Shown one piece after another: positions 12,936 to 24,940 of a stretch of DNA of 64,000 nt. Positions within the stretch are counted from its first letter, which is position 1; each line of letters opens with the position of its first letter. The notes under the pieces were generated by a model. It was not told the DNA's origin, did not search any database, and worked only from the letters and a program-made list of their open reading frames with translations. The position numbers and the translations under genes were made by a program. The stretch comes from Theocolax elegans (lineage: Eukaryota > Arthropoda > Insecta > Hymenoptera > Cerocephalidae), in contig CM047430.1 in NCBI GenBank assembly GCA_026168455.1, positions 26,740,735-26,804,734 of the forward strand, in the 5' to 3' direction.

Positions 12936-13220
12936 TGTAACCTAATTTTATTATATAGGGTTTTATAAAGAAACACAATAAATGCACATATGTTACCTCA
13001 GTTTATTAAGAGAACAAAGTATATCCTTAATGATGACGATACTTAAAATAACGCTCGCAGGTTGGAACTCATTGACATGGCCAGTGCCGATGAGGTGCTT
13101 GATTTCGGTCTGCTTCGTGTGATGGTTGGAGAGCAAGAGACTCTTCTCAACTTATTGGCGTGACTTGACGCGAGGACGATTGTCGCGACATCGTGTAGCG
13201 TGGATAATATTTGGGTTACA
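12936..13220 (-). mobile_element. 3' LTR of gypsy element A
   Basis: On the minus strand it begins TGTAACCCAA and ends TTAGGTTACA, a perfect TGTAACC/GGTTACA terminal pair, 285 bp long. It contains AATAAA. It lies immediately after a polypurine tract and downstream of the integrase at 14294-15319, so it is the 3' LTR. No matching 5' LTR is seen in the window. Confidence 0.8.
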
Positions 13221-13233
13221 TCATTCCCCTTTT
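13221..13233 (-). other. Polypurine tract of gypsy element A
   Basis: The minus strand reads AAAAGGGGAATGA directly before the TGTAACC start of the LTR, the expected primer site for plus-strand DNA synthesis. Confidence 0.7.
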
Positions 13234-14293
13234 ATACCATAAGAAGCATATATGGTATAAATAATCGCGATAACGGCTACATTCTATCACAATAGTACGC
13301 GTTAAACCTACTTTATAAAATTTATCTAGGATTTGTGTCAATAAATTATATGAAAATCTTGTTATCATTTGAATAATATTCGTTCTTCTTTTATGATAAA
13401 CCTTAATCCATGCGCTTAAAATAGTAATATTGATGCCATTTATATTTATAATTAAAGTTACGCTCGAATGATACGACTATTTCTAAACCATGAATCGATA
13501 TGTGATATCACGAAAGACGCTGTTTTAGACCATGTCGCTGTATACCGCATATTGTATATTTCGACTGAGTTATGAGTAATTATCTCTCAGTTTCATTGGC
13601 TTAAAGCGAACACTTAATTACGATTACATAATTAATAGTTATTTATATATATATACTTATATACATATACATATACTCTTTTTTTTTAATTATTATTATT
13701 ATTTTTTTTTATATTTATATGTAATCATAATATATGGGTTAAATGTAACCAGTTTTACTCACATCCTCCTTTTATGTAATTTGGGATATATAACAAATGA
13801 TATAAATCGTTTACACGTCCTCGTACTATCACTATAAGGATCATAAGTTCCATCAATCGCTCAATTCGAACATGACCTTTCCAATAATTTAAATAATCAT
13901 TATATGGATCAATATCCACTTCAAACCCATGATATTTACCCTAATTAATAAAATACTACTATTTTCATTATTCTTTTACATATTATATATCTTTTTATTT
14001 ATTTTTTTAAGTGTACAATATATACTTGACATCGATCTTATTGGTATTTATCTAATTTATATATTTTTATATTATACGTGAATTATAACTAAATTATATA
14101 CATAAAATAGGCGCCTATATATTTATAATCTTTCTAATCAGTCTTTTACTCTCATTTACTTTTTTTTCTTTTTTTTTTATATTTTATTATATATTTTATT
14201 ATATACATTACACTGTAATATAATCCACTGAAAATCACTAGAATATTACACTTTTTACAAAAATTTTGTATCGCATTTTATATACGTCGTCTT
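13234..14293. other. Non-coding 3' region of gypsy element A
   Basis: About 1.06 kb of AT-rich sequence between the integrase stop and the polypurine tract. No env-like ORF is visible. Confidence 0.5.
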
Positions 14294-15319
14294 TTAGGTT
14301 ATTTTAACCTCGTTAATTACTGTAAGATTGCTCTCAGTTTGCTTTGAGATATATTTCCGTAAATTTTTTTGGTTGTAGATCCCGATTTCAACGTTTTCAT
14401 CATTTATATTTACCAATAGAAAAGAATTTCCTTGAAGAATTTTTCTTATCTTGTAAGGCCCTTCATACAGGTGAAAAAATTTTTTTGTGGTTTTGTCTAC
14501 GGCGTTAGACAAATGTCGCACCCTGAGTAAAACTAAATCATTTATTTGCAACTTTATTTTTGTTATACTACCTTGTTGTTTTTTCCGTTTTTTAAAATTT
14601 TTCATCATATTTTCAAAAGCATGTTGTAGAATATATTCACGTTTTGTTTTATCGGCTTCGGGAAACTTAACTAATTTTTGTACGTTGTTTTGAATTGGAA
14701 TACCAAAATGAAGTTGTTTAGGCGGATACCCAGTGCTGTAATGAGTAGTAATATTCAAAAGATGCTCAATTTGAGGAACGTAATCCACCCATGTAGTGTG
14801 TTTTTCAGCACAGTATGCGCGAAAAAATCTACCTAACTTTCTCATAACACGCTCCGTGGGATTAGATTCCGAGTGCCTCACAGAACTGTAGGTTACCTTA
14901 ATACCCTGTACTTTCAAACGCGCCCTCCAAGCATTTGACGTGAATTGAGCTCCGTTATCTGATAATCTACGACTCGGTTTTCCGCATTCTGTAATGTATT
15001 TATCAATTCTATTTAACGCTGCCGATGTTGTGGCCTTGCGTATTGGATAAATTTTGACGTATTTGGAGAACGCATCAAGATCGACAAAATGATACTGCAT
15101 ACCGGCTCTCGCACGGGGTAACGGACCGTAAAAATCGACTGTAGTTAATTCCCCTGACCTTTTAGGTATTATTGGCGTGTATTCATTTTCCATTGAAATT
15201 GTAAGGTACTTGGTTCGTTGACATAAGTCGCATGACATAAACTGTTGTTTGACACATTTATTCATACCCCTCCAATAAAAGCAATTTTTAATATATTCAC
15301 AAGTTTTGTATACACCCAT
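14294..15319 (-). pseudogene. Gypsy element A integrase (Pol C-terminus)
   Basis: 341 open codons. Residues about 1-35 hold the second half of the zinc-binding domain (CDLCQRTK). The catalytic core follows: TTVDFYGPLP (first D), LSDNGAQFTS (second D) and an ERVMRKLGRFF segment around the final E. The C-terminus has the GPY/F-type module LYEGPYKIRKIL. Integrase inserts retroelement DNA into the genome. The downstream order (IN, 3' LTR) fits Ty3/gypsy. The ORF start is an internal methionine: upstream coding is broken near 15320-15498, so the original protein was part of a longer Pol. Confidence 0.9.
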
Positions 15320-15498
15320 GTGTCTATTTTATCGTGTGCACTATTAACCAATTTTTCTCTTAGACTGAGCGGAATTACTATACGCCATTGTTTACCATTA
15401 TTATCCCGATGAAATAACACGTTTTCGTGTAATTTAAAACTATTGTCTTTATTTTTAACTTCGCATTCTTCAATTATTTTCTTAATTTCTTGATCTTG

Positions 15499-16061
15499 TT
15501 ATTGTATATCTTGTATTCTTTTAAAGTCGTTTTTTAATGGATCGCTTAAATTTATATTATTAATTATAGTCCAAGAATTAGAATAATTAGATAATCCCGG
15601 ATTGATAAATTTGCAAAAAATTGAGATTACGAGCTTATCGTCAGACTCGTCCAAAAATTTCGATTCAGGATTGCGACTAAAAAAATCAGCAACAATGTTT
15701 TCCGAGCCTGGACAATAAAAAACTTTAAAAGAGTACTGCTGCTTCAATAAACTCCATCTTTTTAGACGGTATGTATATAAAATCTAGTTGAGCATAAAAA
15801 GGTAAGACCTTTATGGTCCGTCAAAATATCGAAATATCTACCAATAAGAAAATGACGGAGCTTAGTTACAGTGTATATGATGGCCAACAGCTCCTTTTCA
15901 GTTGTTGTGTAATTTTGTTCAGCCGCCGTCAAACATCGACTCACAACACTAATCAAACCGTAATCACCGTTTGCCTGAATTTGGTATAAAAGTCCCGCAA
16001 TCCCCCTATCGCTTGCATCGGTTTGGACAAGCAATTTTGCTCCTGGTATTATGTGTTGCAA
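15499..16061 (-). pseudogene. Gypsy element A RNase H and linker, 5'-truncated
   Basis: At 15762-16061 the minus strand encodes LLVQTDASDRGIAGLLYQ, TTTEKELLAII and LTDHKGLTFL, the signature blocks of gypsy RNase H. At 15499-15747 the linker SENIVADFFSRNPE follows in a different frame. No element A reverse transcriptase is present: sequence similarity stops near 16060, where element B's 3' region begins. Frameshifts separate the pieces. Confidence 0.85.
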
Positions 16062-16183
16062 GGAAACGGTGTCATCATCCTGGCTAGGAGGAACTCCAGG
16101 GCTTCCTGCTCAACCTCGATGATCATCTGCAACAAAAATCACGATCTCAGGTTATGGCCCATCATTTCAAACGATACTGTTCT

Positions 16184-19100
16184 TTATTTGGATTTTGATC
16201 CACGAGGACGCCCTCGTCCTCGTCTACGGGGAACAGTTTCTGGCTGCGCATCGATATGCTGTCTTACTGGGAATCGGCGTCGCACGGTAGCATTCGCTTT
16301 CCGGGGACGACTACGTGGTCGTTTGGTAGCGGGGGCCCTATCTAAGGATGTACGCAACGTCTCACGCGGTTTACACCGAGTCCCATCGCTGGGTGACTCG
16401 CTCGCATTATACTCCCTCGCAGGGGAGGCTTCGCTCGCTACAGGTGGGTCGCACTTCACCTGTTGATCCCTCGACGGTTGAGATCTCGTAGGTTGCTCTT
16501 CATCGTTTGATTCAGCATCATTTTCGGGGACGTATCTCTTCAGATGCTCTATATGAGATACCTCTTGGTCCCCTTGATCATCTTGTATGACATATGTATT
16601 CATACCTTTCCTACTGATATTCAAATATGGCCCTGTTTATTTCGGAGCAAGCTTAGACGAGATACCTTGTGCGCTGGACGAGAGGATCCGGTTGCGTTTC
16701 CACACCAGATCTCCTACCTCAAATTCCGCTGGCCTTCATCGTGAGTTGAAGATTTCGGCTTGCCGGGCCTTACTGGCAGCCGACTGACGATTTGCGTTCT
16801 CGTGCAGTCTTGGCAACTGTTTGATTTTGTCGTTCCAATCCTGTAGTCGACGGAAGTCAAACTGTTGCTGGGCAAGCCGGTCTTGCTCTCGACGAGCTGT
16901 ACTAGGCGTGTCGGGTTGGCGACCATAGTTCAGCATAGCCGGGCTCCATCCAGTAGAACTTTGCACCGCTGTGTTTAGTGCAAAGACTAACTCTGGCAGC
17001 TTGTCGTCCCGATCGCTGTGCTTATCCTGGATATACGACGCCACCATTGTCTTAAGGGTCCGATTGGCCCTCTCGACAGGCTTGGCCTGTGCGTGATAAG
17101 GGGGTGTCGTCGAATGATACACTCCCTTAGTTTCGAGGTATTCGTCTACGAGTTTATTTTTAAACTCGGTCCCGTTGTCCGAATGAAATACTTCCGGGGT
17201 GCCGAACCGGTTAATCACTTGTTCGTGAAGCTCGCGGACTATCGTCTTTGCGTTAGCTTTTCTTATCGGGATTGCTTCAATCCAGCGCGTGAATAAATCC
17301 TGGAATACTAGGATGTATTCGTATCCACGGCTAGAGCGTGGAAGCGGACCAGTGATATCTACTGATACCACCTGCCATGGTCTGTCCGATTGACGGTGAC
17401 CCATTAACCCTGAGGGAGCACGTTGCTCGACCTTACATTGCTGGCACACTTGACATCGCCTGACGTAATCCGCAACTTCTGCGTAAAACCGTGGCCAATA
17501 ATAGTTTTGGGCCACGCGGGCGAATGTCTTTTCCTTTCCGAGATGGCCAGCTGAGGGGTCGTCGTGACACTCTCTCAGAATAGAGTGACGATTCTCTACT
17601 GGTACGACCAGCTTCCATGCTTGCTCGTCATCCATCACTTCCTCTAACTCCTTGTCAGGGCGATAGATGTATAGATTTCCTCCGACTATTTTCCAGTCGG
17701 GAAAATCACGAGGTCTGTCGGAAACGTTCTTGATCCAGTCTAGGTACCAAAGATCTTCAGTAGTTTGAGCCCACAACATTGCTGCTACTGTAAGCTCGTC
17801 GTCTTCATACATGCGAGATAGGGTATCGGGAACGTGATGCAGAGCTCCTTTTCTGTGCTCGACGACAAAGTCATGCGCTTGAAGCTCTAGAGCCCATCTC
17901 GCTAGTCGGCTGGTTGGATTTCTCATATTACACAACCAGCGAAGACTACTATGATCTGTTATCACTTTGAAGTGGTACCTTTCGATGTAAGGTCTGCACT
18001 TATTAATAGCCCAGACCACGGCCAAGCATTCCCTCTCCGTAACGCTATAATTCTTCACGGGTGCTGTGAGAATGCGACTGGCAAACTCAATGATTCTTTC
18101 CTCTCCGTCTATCTCTTGGACGAGCACGGCACCTATGCCGGTATCGCTCGCGTCCGTGTGCAGGCTAAACAATCCATCTGCACTGGGATGTTGAAGAACT
18201 GGAGCAGTCATGATCGGGGCCTTCAGCTGCTGAAAGGCTTGTTCCTGTTCATCTAACCACTCGTACCCTTGGTTCTTCTTTGTGAGACGGGTAAGCGGCT
18301 CGGCAATCGTGGCGTAATCCGGCATAAATCGCCGATACCACGACGCCATGTCGAGGAATCGTCGAAGCTGTTTGAGATTCTTGGGAACCGAATAAACCCT
18401 TATAGGCTCTGTCTTGGCTGGGTCGGAACGAATTCTATCCCTGTTGACCAGCACGCCAAGATATCTCACCTCATCTTGACAAAAGACACACTTGTGTTTA
18501 TTTACTGTCAAGTTAGCTTCGGTTAGTCTTTTCAGCACCATCTCGAGATACTTCTTGTGCCCTTCAAATGTCTCGGTGACTATAATAATGTCATCGAGGT
18601 AAGAAAAGGCATTGGGCTCGAGATCAGGACCAACAACTTGGTCAATCATGCGTTGGAGGGTCGCGCCGGCGTATACCAGTCCGTATGGCATCCGCTTAAA
18701 CTGATACAGTCCCATCCCCGAGACTGTGAAAGCCGTATAAGGACGCGATTCCTTCTGGAGAGGTATTTGATGATACGCTGAGTTCATGTCCAGAGTACTA
18801 ATGTACCGACATCTCTTCAGCTTGCGCAAGATATCCTGCATGAACGGGAGGGGATAAGCGTCTGGTTTCGTTAGCGCATTGACTTTCCTAAAGTCAATGC
18901 AAAACCGACGTGATCCGTTCTCCTTGCGTACCATCACCACAGGGCTTGACCAACCGCTGTCCGAGGGTTCTATGATCTCTAAATCTAGCATCTCTCGGAC
19001 TTGGCGGTGCATCTCCTCCTGGATCTTCTCCGACACCGGGTAATACTTCTGCTTTATCGAGCGAGCTGATTCCACGTCAATCGAGTGCTCAATGAGTTGG

Positions 19101-19557
19101 GTTCGCCCGATTTTGGGAGAAGTATTAGACAGCACTTTACTTACTAGCGCTCGCAGCTCTTCCCTTTCCGCCTCGGTTGCGTCCGCTATCCCAGCGGACG
19201 AGAGGGTGGCCATACCCCCTATACCAGCAACTTCGAGGTGGATCTGCTGCTTGCTGTCCTTGAGGAACAGGCGGTCGCTATCCGGATCCAATATGGCTCT
19301 GAATGCTCGTACGAAATTTACTCCTACGTAGCATTCGGCGCCAAGGTTTGGTATGATCGCTACCCTTATTTCACGTGTCTCATTTCCAACAGTGAAAGGT
19401 AAGATCACATGATCGTTTAGCGGTTGGTAACTACCATCCGCCATCTTGACGCGTCCGGCGTTCACCACAATGAGCTCCTTGCCCAATGCTGCGGCGATTT
19501 GCAGACCGCTGGGTCCCATCACGGTTGTGGAGGCTCCGGGATCGTAAGTCTTGATGT
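16184..19557 (-). pseudogene. Gypsy element B Pol (protease, RT, RNase H, integrase), near-complete with stops
   Basis: One reading frame from about 19557 to 16184. Order: protease with active-site-like DPGAS at about 19540; RT with FCIDFRKVNALT, FKRMPYGLVYAG and the catalytic FSYLDDIII; RNase H with LHTDASDTGIGAVL and VITDHSSLRWL; integrase zinc finger H-H-C-C ending CQVCQQCK; catalytic core VSVDITGPLP, FHSDNGTEF and the E of VERANRTLK; then a GPY-like module and a basic tail RGRGRPRGSKSK (AT-hook-like). The frame is open for 928 codons (16736-19522). A TGA at about 16734 and a TAA near 16650 then interrupt the C-terminal part, which otherwise stays in frame to 16184. Protease has P where S/T is normal. 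Composition is much more GC-rich than the flanks, so this is a young insertion. Confidence 0.92.
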
Positions 19558-19597
19558 TGACCTAGCATCTGCAGCCACCTATTCTCCGTTGGAGACG

Positions 19598-20264
19598 TCG
19601 CGCCGGCGTATACCAGTCCGTATGGCATCCGCTTAAACTGATACAGTCCCATCCCCGAGACTGTGAAAGCCGTATAAGGACGCGATTCCTTCTGGAGAGG
19701 TATTTGATGATACGCTGAGTTCATGTCCAGAGTACTAATGTACCGACATCTCTTCAGCTTGCGCAAGATATCCTGCATGAACGGGAGGGGATAAGCGTCT
19801 GGTTTCGTTAGCGCATTGACTTTCCTAAAGTCAATGCAAAACCGACGTGATCCGTTCTCCTTGCGTACCATCACCACAGGGCTTGACCAACCGCTGTCCG
19901 AGGGTTCTATGATCTCTAAATCTAGCATCTCTCGGACTTGGCGGTGCATCTCCTCCTGGATCTTCTCCGACACCGGGTAATACTTCTGCTTTATCGAGCG
20001 AGCTGATTCCACGTCAATCGAGTGCTCAATGAGTTGGGTTCGCCCGATTTTGGGAGAAGTATTAGACAGCACTTTACTTACTAGCGCTCGCAGCTCATAC
20101 CATCCGCCATCTTGACGCGTCCGGCGTTCACCACAATGAGCTCCTTGCCCAATGCTGCGGCGATTTGCAGACCGCTGGGTCCCATCACGGTTGTGGAGGC
20201 TCCGGGATCGTAAGTCTTGATGTTGACCTAGCATCTGCAGCCACCTATTTCTCCGTTGGAGACG
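19598..20264 (-). repeat. Rearranged partial duplication of element B protease-RT
   Basis: 19598-20096 repeats 18660-19159 (RT N-terminal half) and 20097-20264 repeats 19428-19595 (protease start), essentially base for base. The duplicated block therefore equals 18660-19595 with about 268 bp (19160-19427) removed. Junctions lie at GCAGCTC/ATACC and GGAGACG/TCGCG. It encodes a fused ORF (19431-20234) that duplicates RT blocks but lacks the YLDD box. Confidence 0.9.
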
Positions 20265-20284
20265 GCTGCGAACTGCTGTGGCTT

Positions 20285-20475
20285 TATCTTCCTCTTGGTT
20301 AAACTCCTGGGCCGAATAATTCCCTAATAGCCACTGGTGGAGTCAATCGGCTTTCCTATGAACCGAGCCTGCCGATTTTAGGTTCAAGGCGTCCAGGTGT
20401 AGTTCAATTTGCTCCCGGGTGAGCGTCTCAATCCATGCGTCGATTTGACCATCGACGTCTTTCTGCTGAGCGGTT
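20285..20475 (-). pseudogene. Gypsy element B gag N-terminal remnant
   Basis: The minus strand reads DVDGQIDAWIETL followed by TREQIELHLDALNLKSAGS, then a TGA in place of a likely tryptophan, then LHQWLLGNYS. The pattern looks like the short N-terminal, SAP-like region of some gypsy Gag proteins. After VRSRLQRRN the sequence runs directly into the protease region, so most of gag (capsid and zinc knuckles) has been lost. Confidence 0.6.
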
Positions 20476-21443
20476 ATCTTCAGTTGTAACGTCGTTTATA
20501 CGTTTAACAGTAAGTAGCCTCGCTGGCTTGACGCACTATGTGTGTGCAAGGTTATGTGCTGTCGAATATTTAACTTTGGCGTTACTTGCCAAATGTCCAA
20601 TCCGCGTAACTGGGTTTTGCTTCTACCTAAGCTAACCGCTAAAGCACAAAACCGGATGCCAAAAGTAAGCCCTGTCTTACTTTGATCAGGAAGCACTACA
20701 GAGTTTAAACTATTTTTAACAAATTTGCTAATAAATTTTACAATAAACTACTGCCTGGCTCTTACCTTGCGCTAACTTAACGGTACTATATAATGAATAA
20801 TTAATAAATCAATAAATAAATAAATTAAATAATTAAAGTTACCGCGGGCTTGACCTCTTACAAAAATATAACCTACAATACAATTTGTAACGGTCTGAGC
20901 CAGGTTATTAGCTTCCTGTTTTGTGCCAGCAAAAACCAGTTAAACCTTGCATACACTTACAAACAATTTGTTTAGACCGATAAATTGCCACAAGGTTACG
21001 TCGCGCTGTGTCGCGTTCTTTCGTTCCTCTAGGTGGCGCTAGTTACTTGGTTTGATCCAAAGTAACGTTGGTCGGTCTATCGATTCCGTTCGAAAACCCA
21101 CCAAATTTCCAATTTGTGCGACCTTTTTCTAGTGGCGCCAGCTATGTTCGACGAGGAACCAATTTCCTGTGTCTACTACTAAGTAGTCGAGACGAGAAAA
21201 TAAACAAAAAAATTTTATTTGTTATAAAAAAATTTTATTTGGCTATAACAATTCTATTTGTTAATAAACAAATCCCGCCTCGAGGGGGAACGAAAGAGTA
21301 CCGAAATATACTTCACAATTTCGAAACGCGACTGCTGACCTCGTTATTGTTCGCGAGTTATCCAATTGTTAATTAACAATATTATTAACAATTGAACAAG
21401 TATATCGTGCTTGTTGATTTTTCTGATGTCCTGTATGCCAAAT
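20476..21443 (-). other. Element B leader region
   Basis: About 1 kb between the primer binding site and the gag remnant. It contains two further phrases close to GTTACAA on the minus strand (near 20486 and 20888), but no ORF I can support. Confidence 0.4.
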
Positions 21444-21462
21444 CCACACGTATTGGGCGCCA
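21444..21462 (-). other. Primer binding site (tRNA-Lys type)
   Basis: The minus strand reads TGGCGCCCAATACGTGTGG directly after GTTACAAC, an LTR-like end. The first ten bases match the complement of the tRNA-Lys 3' end used by many gypsy elements. It lies upstream of element B's gag remnant in the right orientation. Confidence 0.65.
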
Positions 21463-22720
21463 GTTGTAACGGGGCACGGATTGAATATAAGGAATAAAAA
21501 AATCAACGAAGGTATCGGGGCGCGAACCCAGGATCCCGGGAGCGCGAGGCAGAAGCCTCACCACTGCGCTACCATTCGCAATTATCCCGGCTAGTCGACT
21601 TGGTCCTATTGACGATCGTCGCCGATAATCCAGGGACGTAACTTGCGCCGACACTCGAAATCCGTACCCGTTATATCCCCCACCCAAACGCGACCTACGC
21701 CCTCGGGGAGCCGTTTGATCACTTCGATCACATGGGCTTGAGAGGCGAAGGTTGTCCCTGCTCGACCGGTGTCAAGAAGACCGTTTTCTGAGCACCGGGA
21801 GCCTCGTTAGGGATAGCCATGCGTTTGCACCACCACGCTTGAGATCCCAGAAACTCAAGCTCCCCTACGTCTAGTGCCAACTTTTGAGGTGTACTGCGTA
21901 TATGTATACACACTGGAAGGAGCAACACAGGCTTTTCTCCTACAGTCGTACTTCCGCACTTTTTGACGTTCTCGCGGGGAAATCCACCGGGACTGTGGTG
22001 ATGGGGATGGGAGTTTGTGACCACTTTGGTCGAGGATGAGCCAGGCGTTAACCTGATAGCTATACGTCACACCGCGTGACGTATGTATCTCTGACGTAGA
22101 AGCTTCCTACGTCACTCGCGCCTTCTCTCGTGAAGTGGCTCTCACGAACCACCGACCTGTCTACCCGGGCGGGATTTGTCACGAGAAGGGGGAAAGGAGA
22201 AACGCTTCCTCACTTGGACCGTACCAGGTAAATCAGGACACGAAATATTAGGTAGACACGCGGGTCTAAACGTGGTGCACCACTTACCGCGTATCTAAAT
22301 ATCTCGCCTCGGCGGGAAACGACTGGGCAACGGAGAGATAGCTCGTTCTCGTGCTTTTCTCTCTCTCTCTCACTGCAACGGTCGGGAAGGCGGTCGACTC
22401 TTGGCTTCCTTCTCTCACTCCCTGTGAGACGTGCTGCTCCGCACGCCGACGTGGAGATTGGTGGGGAGAAAATCGCACACCCACACACTAAATGCACCAG
22501 TCTTTCTATACACTCTTTATCACGTGAAGAATCTCTCGGCCGTCGTCAACACGATGTTGTTGCCGTGCGCGCGCGAACTCTCTCTCGTTACTCTCCCCGC
22601 GCACGATACTCGCGTGCGTTCCCTGCGCGCGCATCAATCTCGATACTCTTTTCGGTTACTCACCTGATCGGTAACTCGCTTACCGTTATAAACGCTTTAT
22701 ACATATATTGCCTTTAGATT
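21463..22720. other. GC-rich block, probable LTR/5' region of element B
   Basis: Markedly GC- and CpG-rich compared with its surroundings. On the minus strand it leads into the primer binding site, so at least its inner part should be LTR. No TG start matching the GTTACA end was found, so the outer boundary is open. The ORFs in both directions at 22210-22717 overlap each other and lack family motifs; I do not call them. Splice-donor-like GGTAAGT occurs near 22290 on the minus strand. Confidence 0.45.
21511..21580 (-). other. tRNA-like module near the LTR end
   Basis: On the minus strand TGGTAGCGCAGTGG (A box) is followed by GGTTCGCGCCCC (B box) and CGATACC. About 8 nt downstream there is a T7 run, a usable Pol III terminator. 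The 5' acceptor strand does not pair well with the 3' strand, so it is tRNA-derived rather than a clean tRNA gene. Confidence 0.6.
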
Positions 22721-23481
22721 GTGTAAGAACAGAAGTGCTGCTGCTTACCAAACCTGTTTATTTAGAAGAGACAAATTAGCGTGTAATTTTTGTTCATTAA
22801 CAAATAGTAAGTAAAACTTGTTAAATTCAAGAAGCCTCTCTTGTCACTTTCACAAGGTTTTACAACATTATTACTTTGAAACTCTTTAAGCATCAATTTA
22901 TCCTGATGCAAAATAGTACACACTATTTTACTTCTTTATAATAACTAGTATTTGTTTATATTTATTAATTGTTAAAAGTGTTGTAATTAACATGAAAAAA
23001 ATAATTAAAAGAAAAAATATGCTCCATTATTTAATATAAATGTTTTCTGTAAAGCTGTCACATTTTACATTTTTAGATCTTACATTTCATAATAAAAATT
23101 TTTGTTTTAATAATTCATGTGTTGTTAAGAATTTAAGTTTAAATTTAAATTTAAATTAAATTTTTATCTGTGTATTCATTTTCTGCTCTTAATTTCCTCA
23201 ATCAGGTTAAATCAAAGAAAAAAATGCTGTCCCAAAAAATTTAATCTATTTTGTTAATTTAATATTATCTAATTGGAGAAAAAGAACTTAAACAAATCAA
23301 TGAGACTTGATAACTCAACGAGCAGCAATATCACCAAAAAATCCTCTACTAATATAATATAAAAAAAAGTCTCTGATATAGGAAAGAATAAAAGGTATAC
23401 TAATATTTCATAATGATATTCGCATTAATAATTTTTATATTTATTTACATTTATCTACATTTATATTACACAAAGTACCAA
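22721..23481. other. No gene recognised
   Basis: AT-rich, nothing beyond low-complexity runs. Confidence 0.5.
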
Positions 23482-24480
23482 CTATTTATCATTATGTATA
23501 ATATAAGATTTATAGTATACTAAAGCCTTAAAATCCATGGAATCTCCTTTGAAACAAACAATACCTTTTAAATTATATACTTTATTTTGTATTTTTAAGT
23601 TCTTTGCTATTAATTGAAAATTTGTTTTCCAACGTATTTCTTTCCTTATATAAGTTTTTATAATAACTTCATTTTTTTCTTCGTGCAAATATTCTAAATG
23701 GATAAATGATATGCTTTTGTTGCACTTTGGTGTTCACATGATTTACATATACCTTTTTCTTTACACTACATACGTATTTTTAGAAATATTTTAATTATTT
23801 AAACCATTCATATTAAAAAATAAAACTTTTAATACTTATTATTTATTGATCAAAAGTGTATTCTACTTGGCATATCTTTCATGCAGATTTCAAAATAATT
23901 TAACACATTATATTTGCAATTTACTAATAATTCAGTGAATTCAAGATTATTTTTATATAAAGATACTAAAATGTAGCTGTATTTGCATAAGCTGCTTCCA
24001 AATGAAAATTATTTTTTTCACAATATCCGTGAACTGTACTCAGAAAATTGTTTGAGTGTACGTGGTTACTTAAACCTTATTTTTAAATTGTTACTATCAG
24101 TAAGCAAAACTTACCATAATTTCACATAAGTGTTTTTTCAAATAATTCTCAATTACATAATTTTCAAAAAGTAATTTGAAACCATTATAAATTAATTTTC
24201 TGTTGAGAAAAGTATTTATATTTTCTTTTGATTACATACTTTCAAATGCTGTAAATGGCTTATTATTTGTGCTGCTATCATCATTCATTGAATCATTTTG
24301 ATTATTATAATCTGCTTGGCATAAAGTTGTATCATCTTGTAATAAAGCATTAATAGTTTCTTTTGATTCTATAATTTCAGGAGTGTAAAAAACTTATGAT
24401 CTGCATTGTCATCAACATCTATTGTATCGTTTTGATTATTATAGTATATTTAACATAAAATTGATTAATTTCAAGAACAT
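23482..24480 (-). pseudogene. Decayed coding sequence of unknown type
   Basis: The minus strand shows scattered protein-like stretches. Near 24240-24385 there is an acidic, Asn/Asp-rich run (ADYNNQNDSMNDDSS) ending at a stop, with a similar phrase (NNQND then DVDDN) repeated at about 24400-24450. At 23482-23688 a 68-codon ORF contains VYNLKGIVCFKGDSMDF, faintly like ubiquitin-protease-like proteins carried by insect repeats. Just upstream of it is CKSCEH, a possible zinc-binding pair. Stops and frameshifts separate the pieces and I cannot assign a function. Confidence 0.35.
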
Positions 24481-24940
24481 GTATCTGTTTAATTTCTGAT
24501 CAATTAAATTTTTTTTTTACTTAATATTTTTTTTATTACTTTCTTCTGGGTAATTTTGGGATTGCACAAATCCAATTTTTATTAGCAAATTAATCTTTTT
24601 TCTGTTTTTAAGAATTAATTTTTTTACTGAAATAGGATTGTTATTCTCTTCTTTATATAAAAAGAACATTCAGATCTTGTTGTTGATCCTACCCCATTTG
24701 AAGAAAATAATTTTGACATTATGTTTGTGGAAGAAGGAAAAGAAAAACATAAATCAAACAAATTGTTTGTTAATTTAGATTGATAATAATAATGTATACT
24801 TATCATATTTATTTTTGTAACATTCATTTCTCCATTGAATTTCTGTAATGTTTTAAGTTTTTTAGTTTATTAAGTTGTTAGTTTGTTTATTTAACGAATT
24901 ATCAATCGCCTTATAATACTTATTAGTTTCAACGGATAAA

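Noticed and set aside
22210..22717. Overlapping ORFs on both strands in the GC-rich block
   Set aside because: GC-rich DNA gives few stops; no motifs, and the frames contradict each other.
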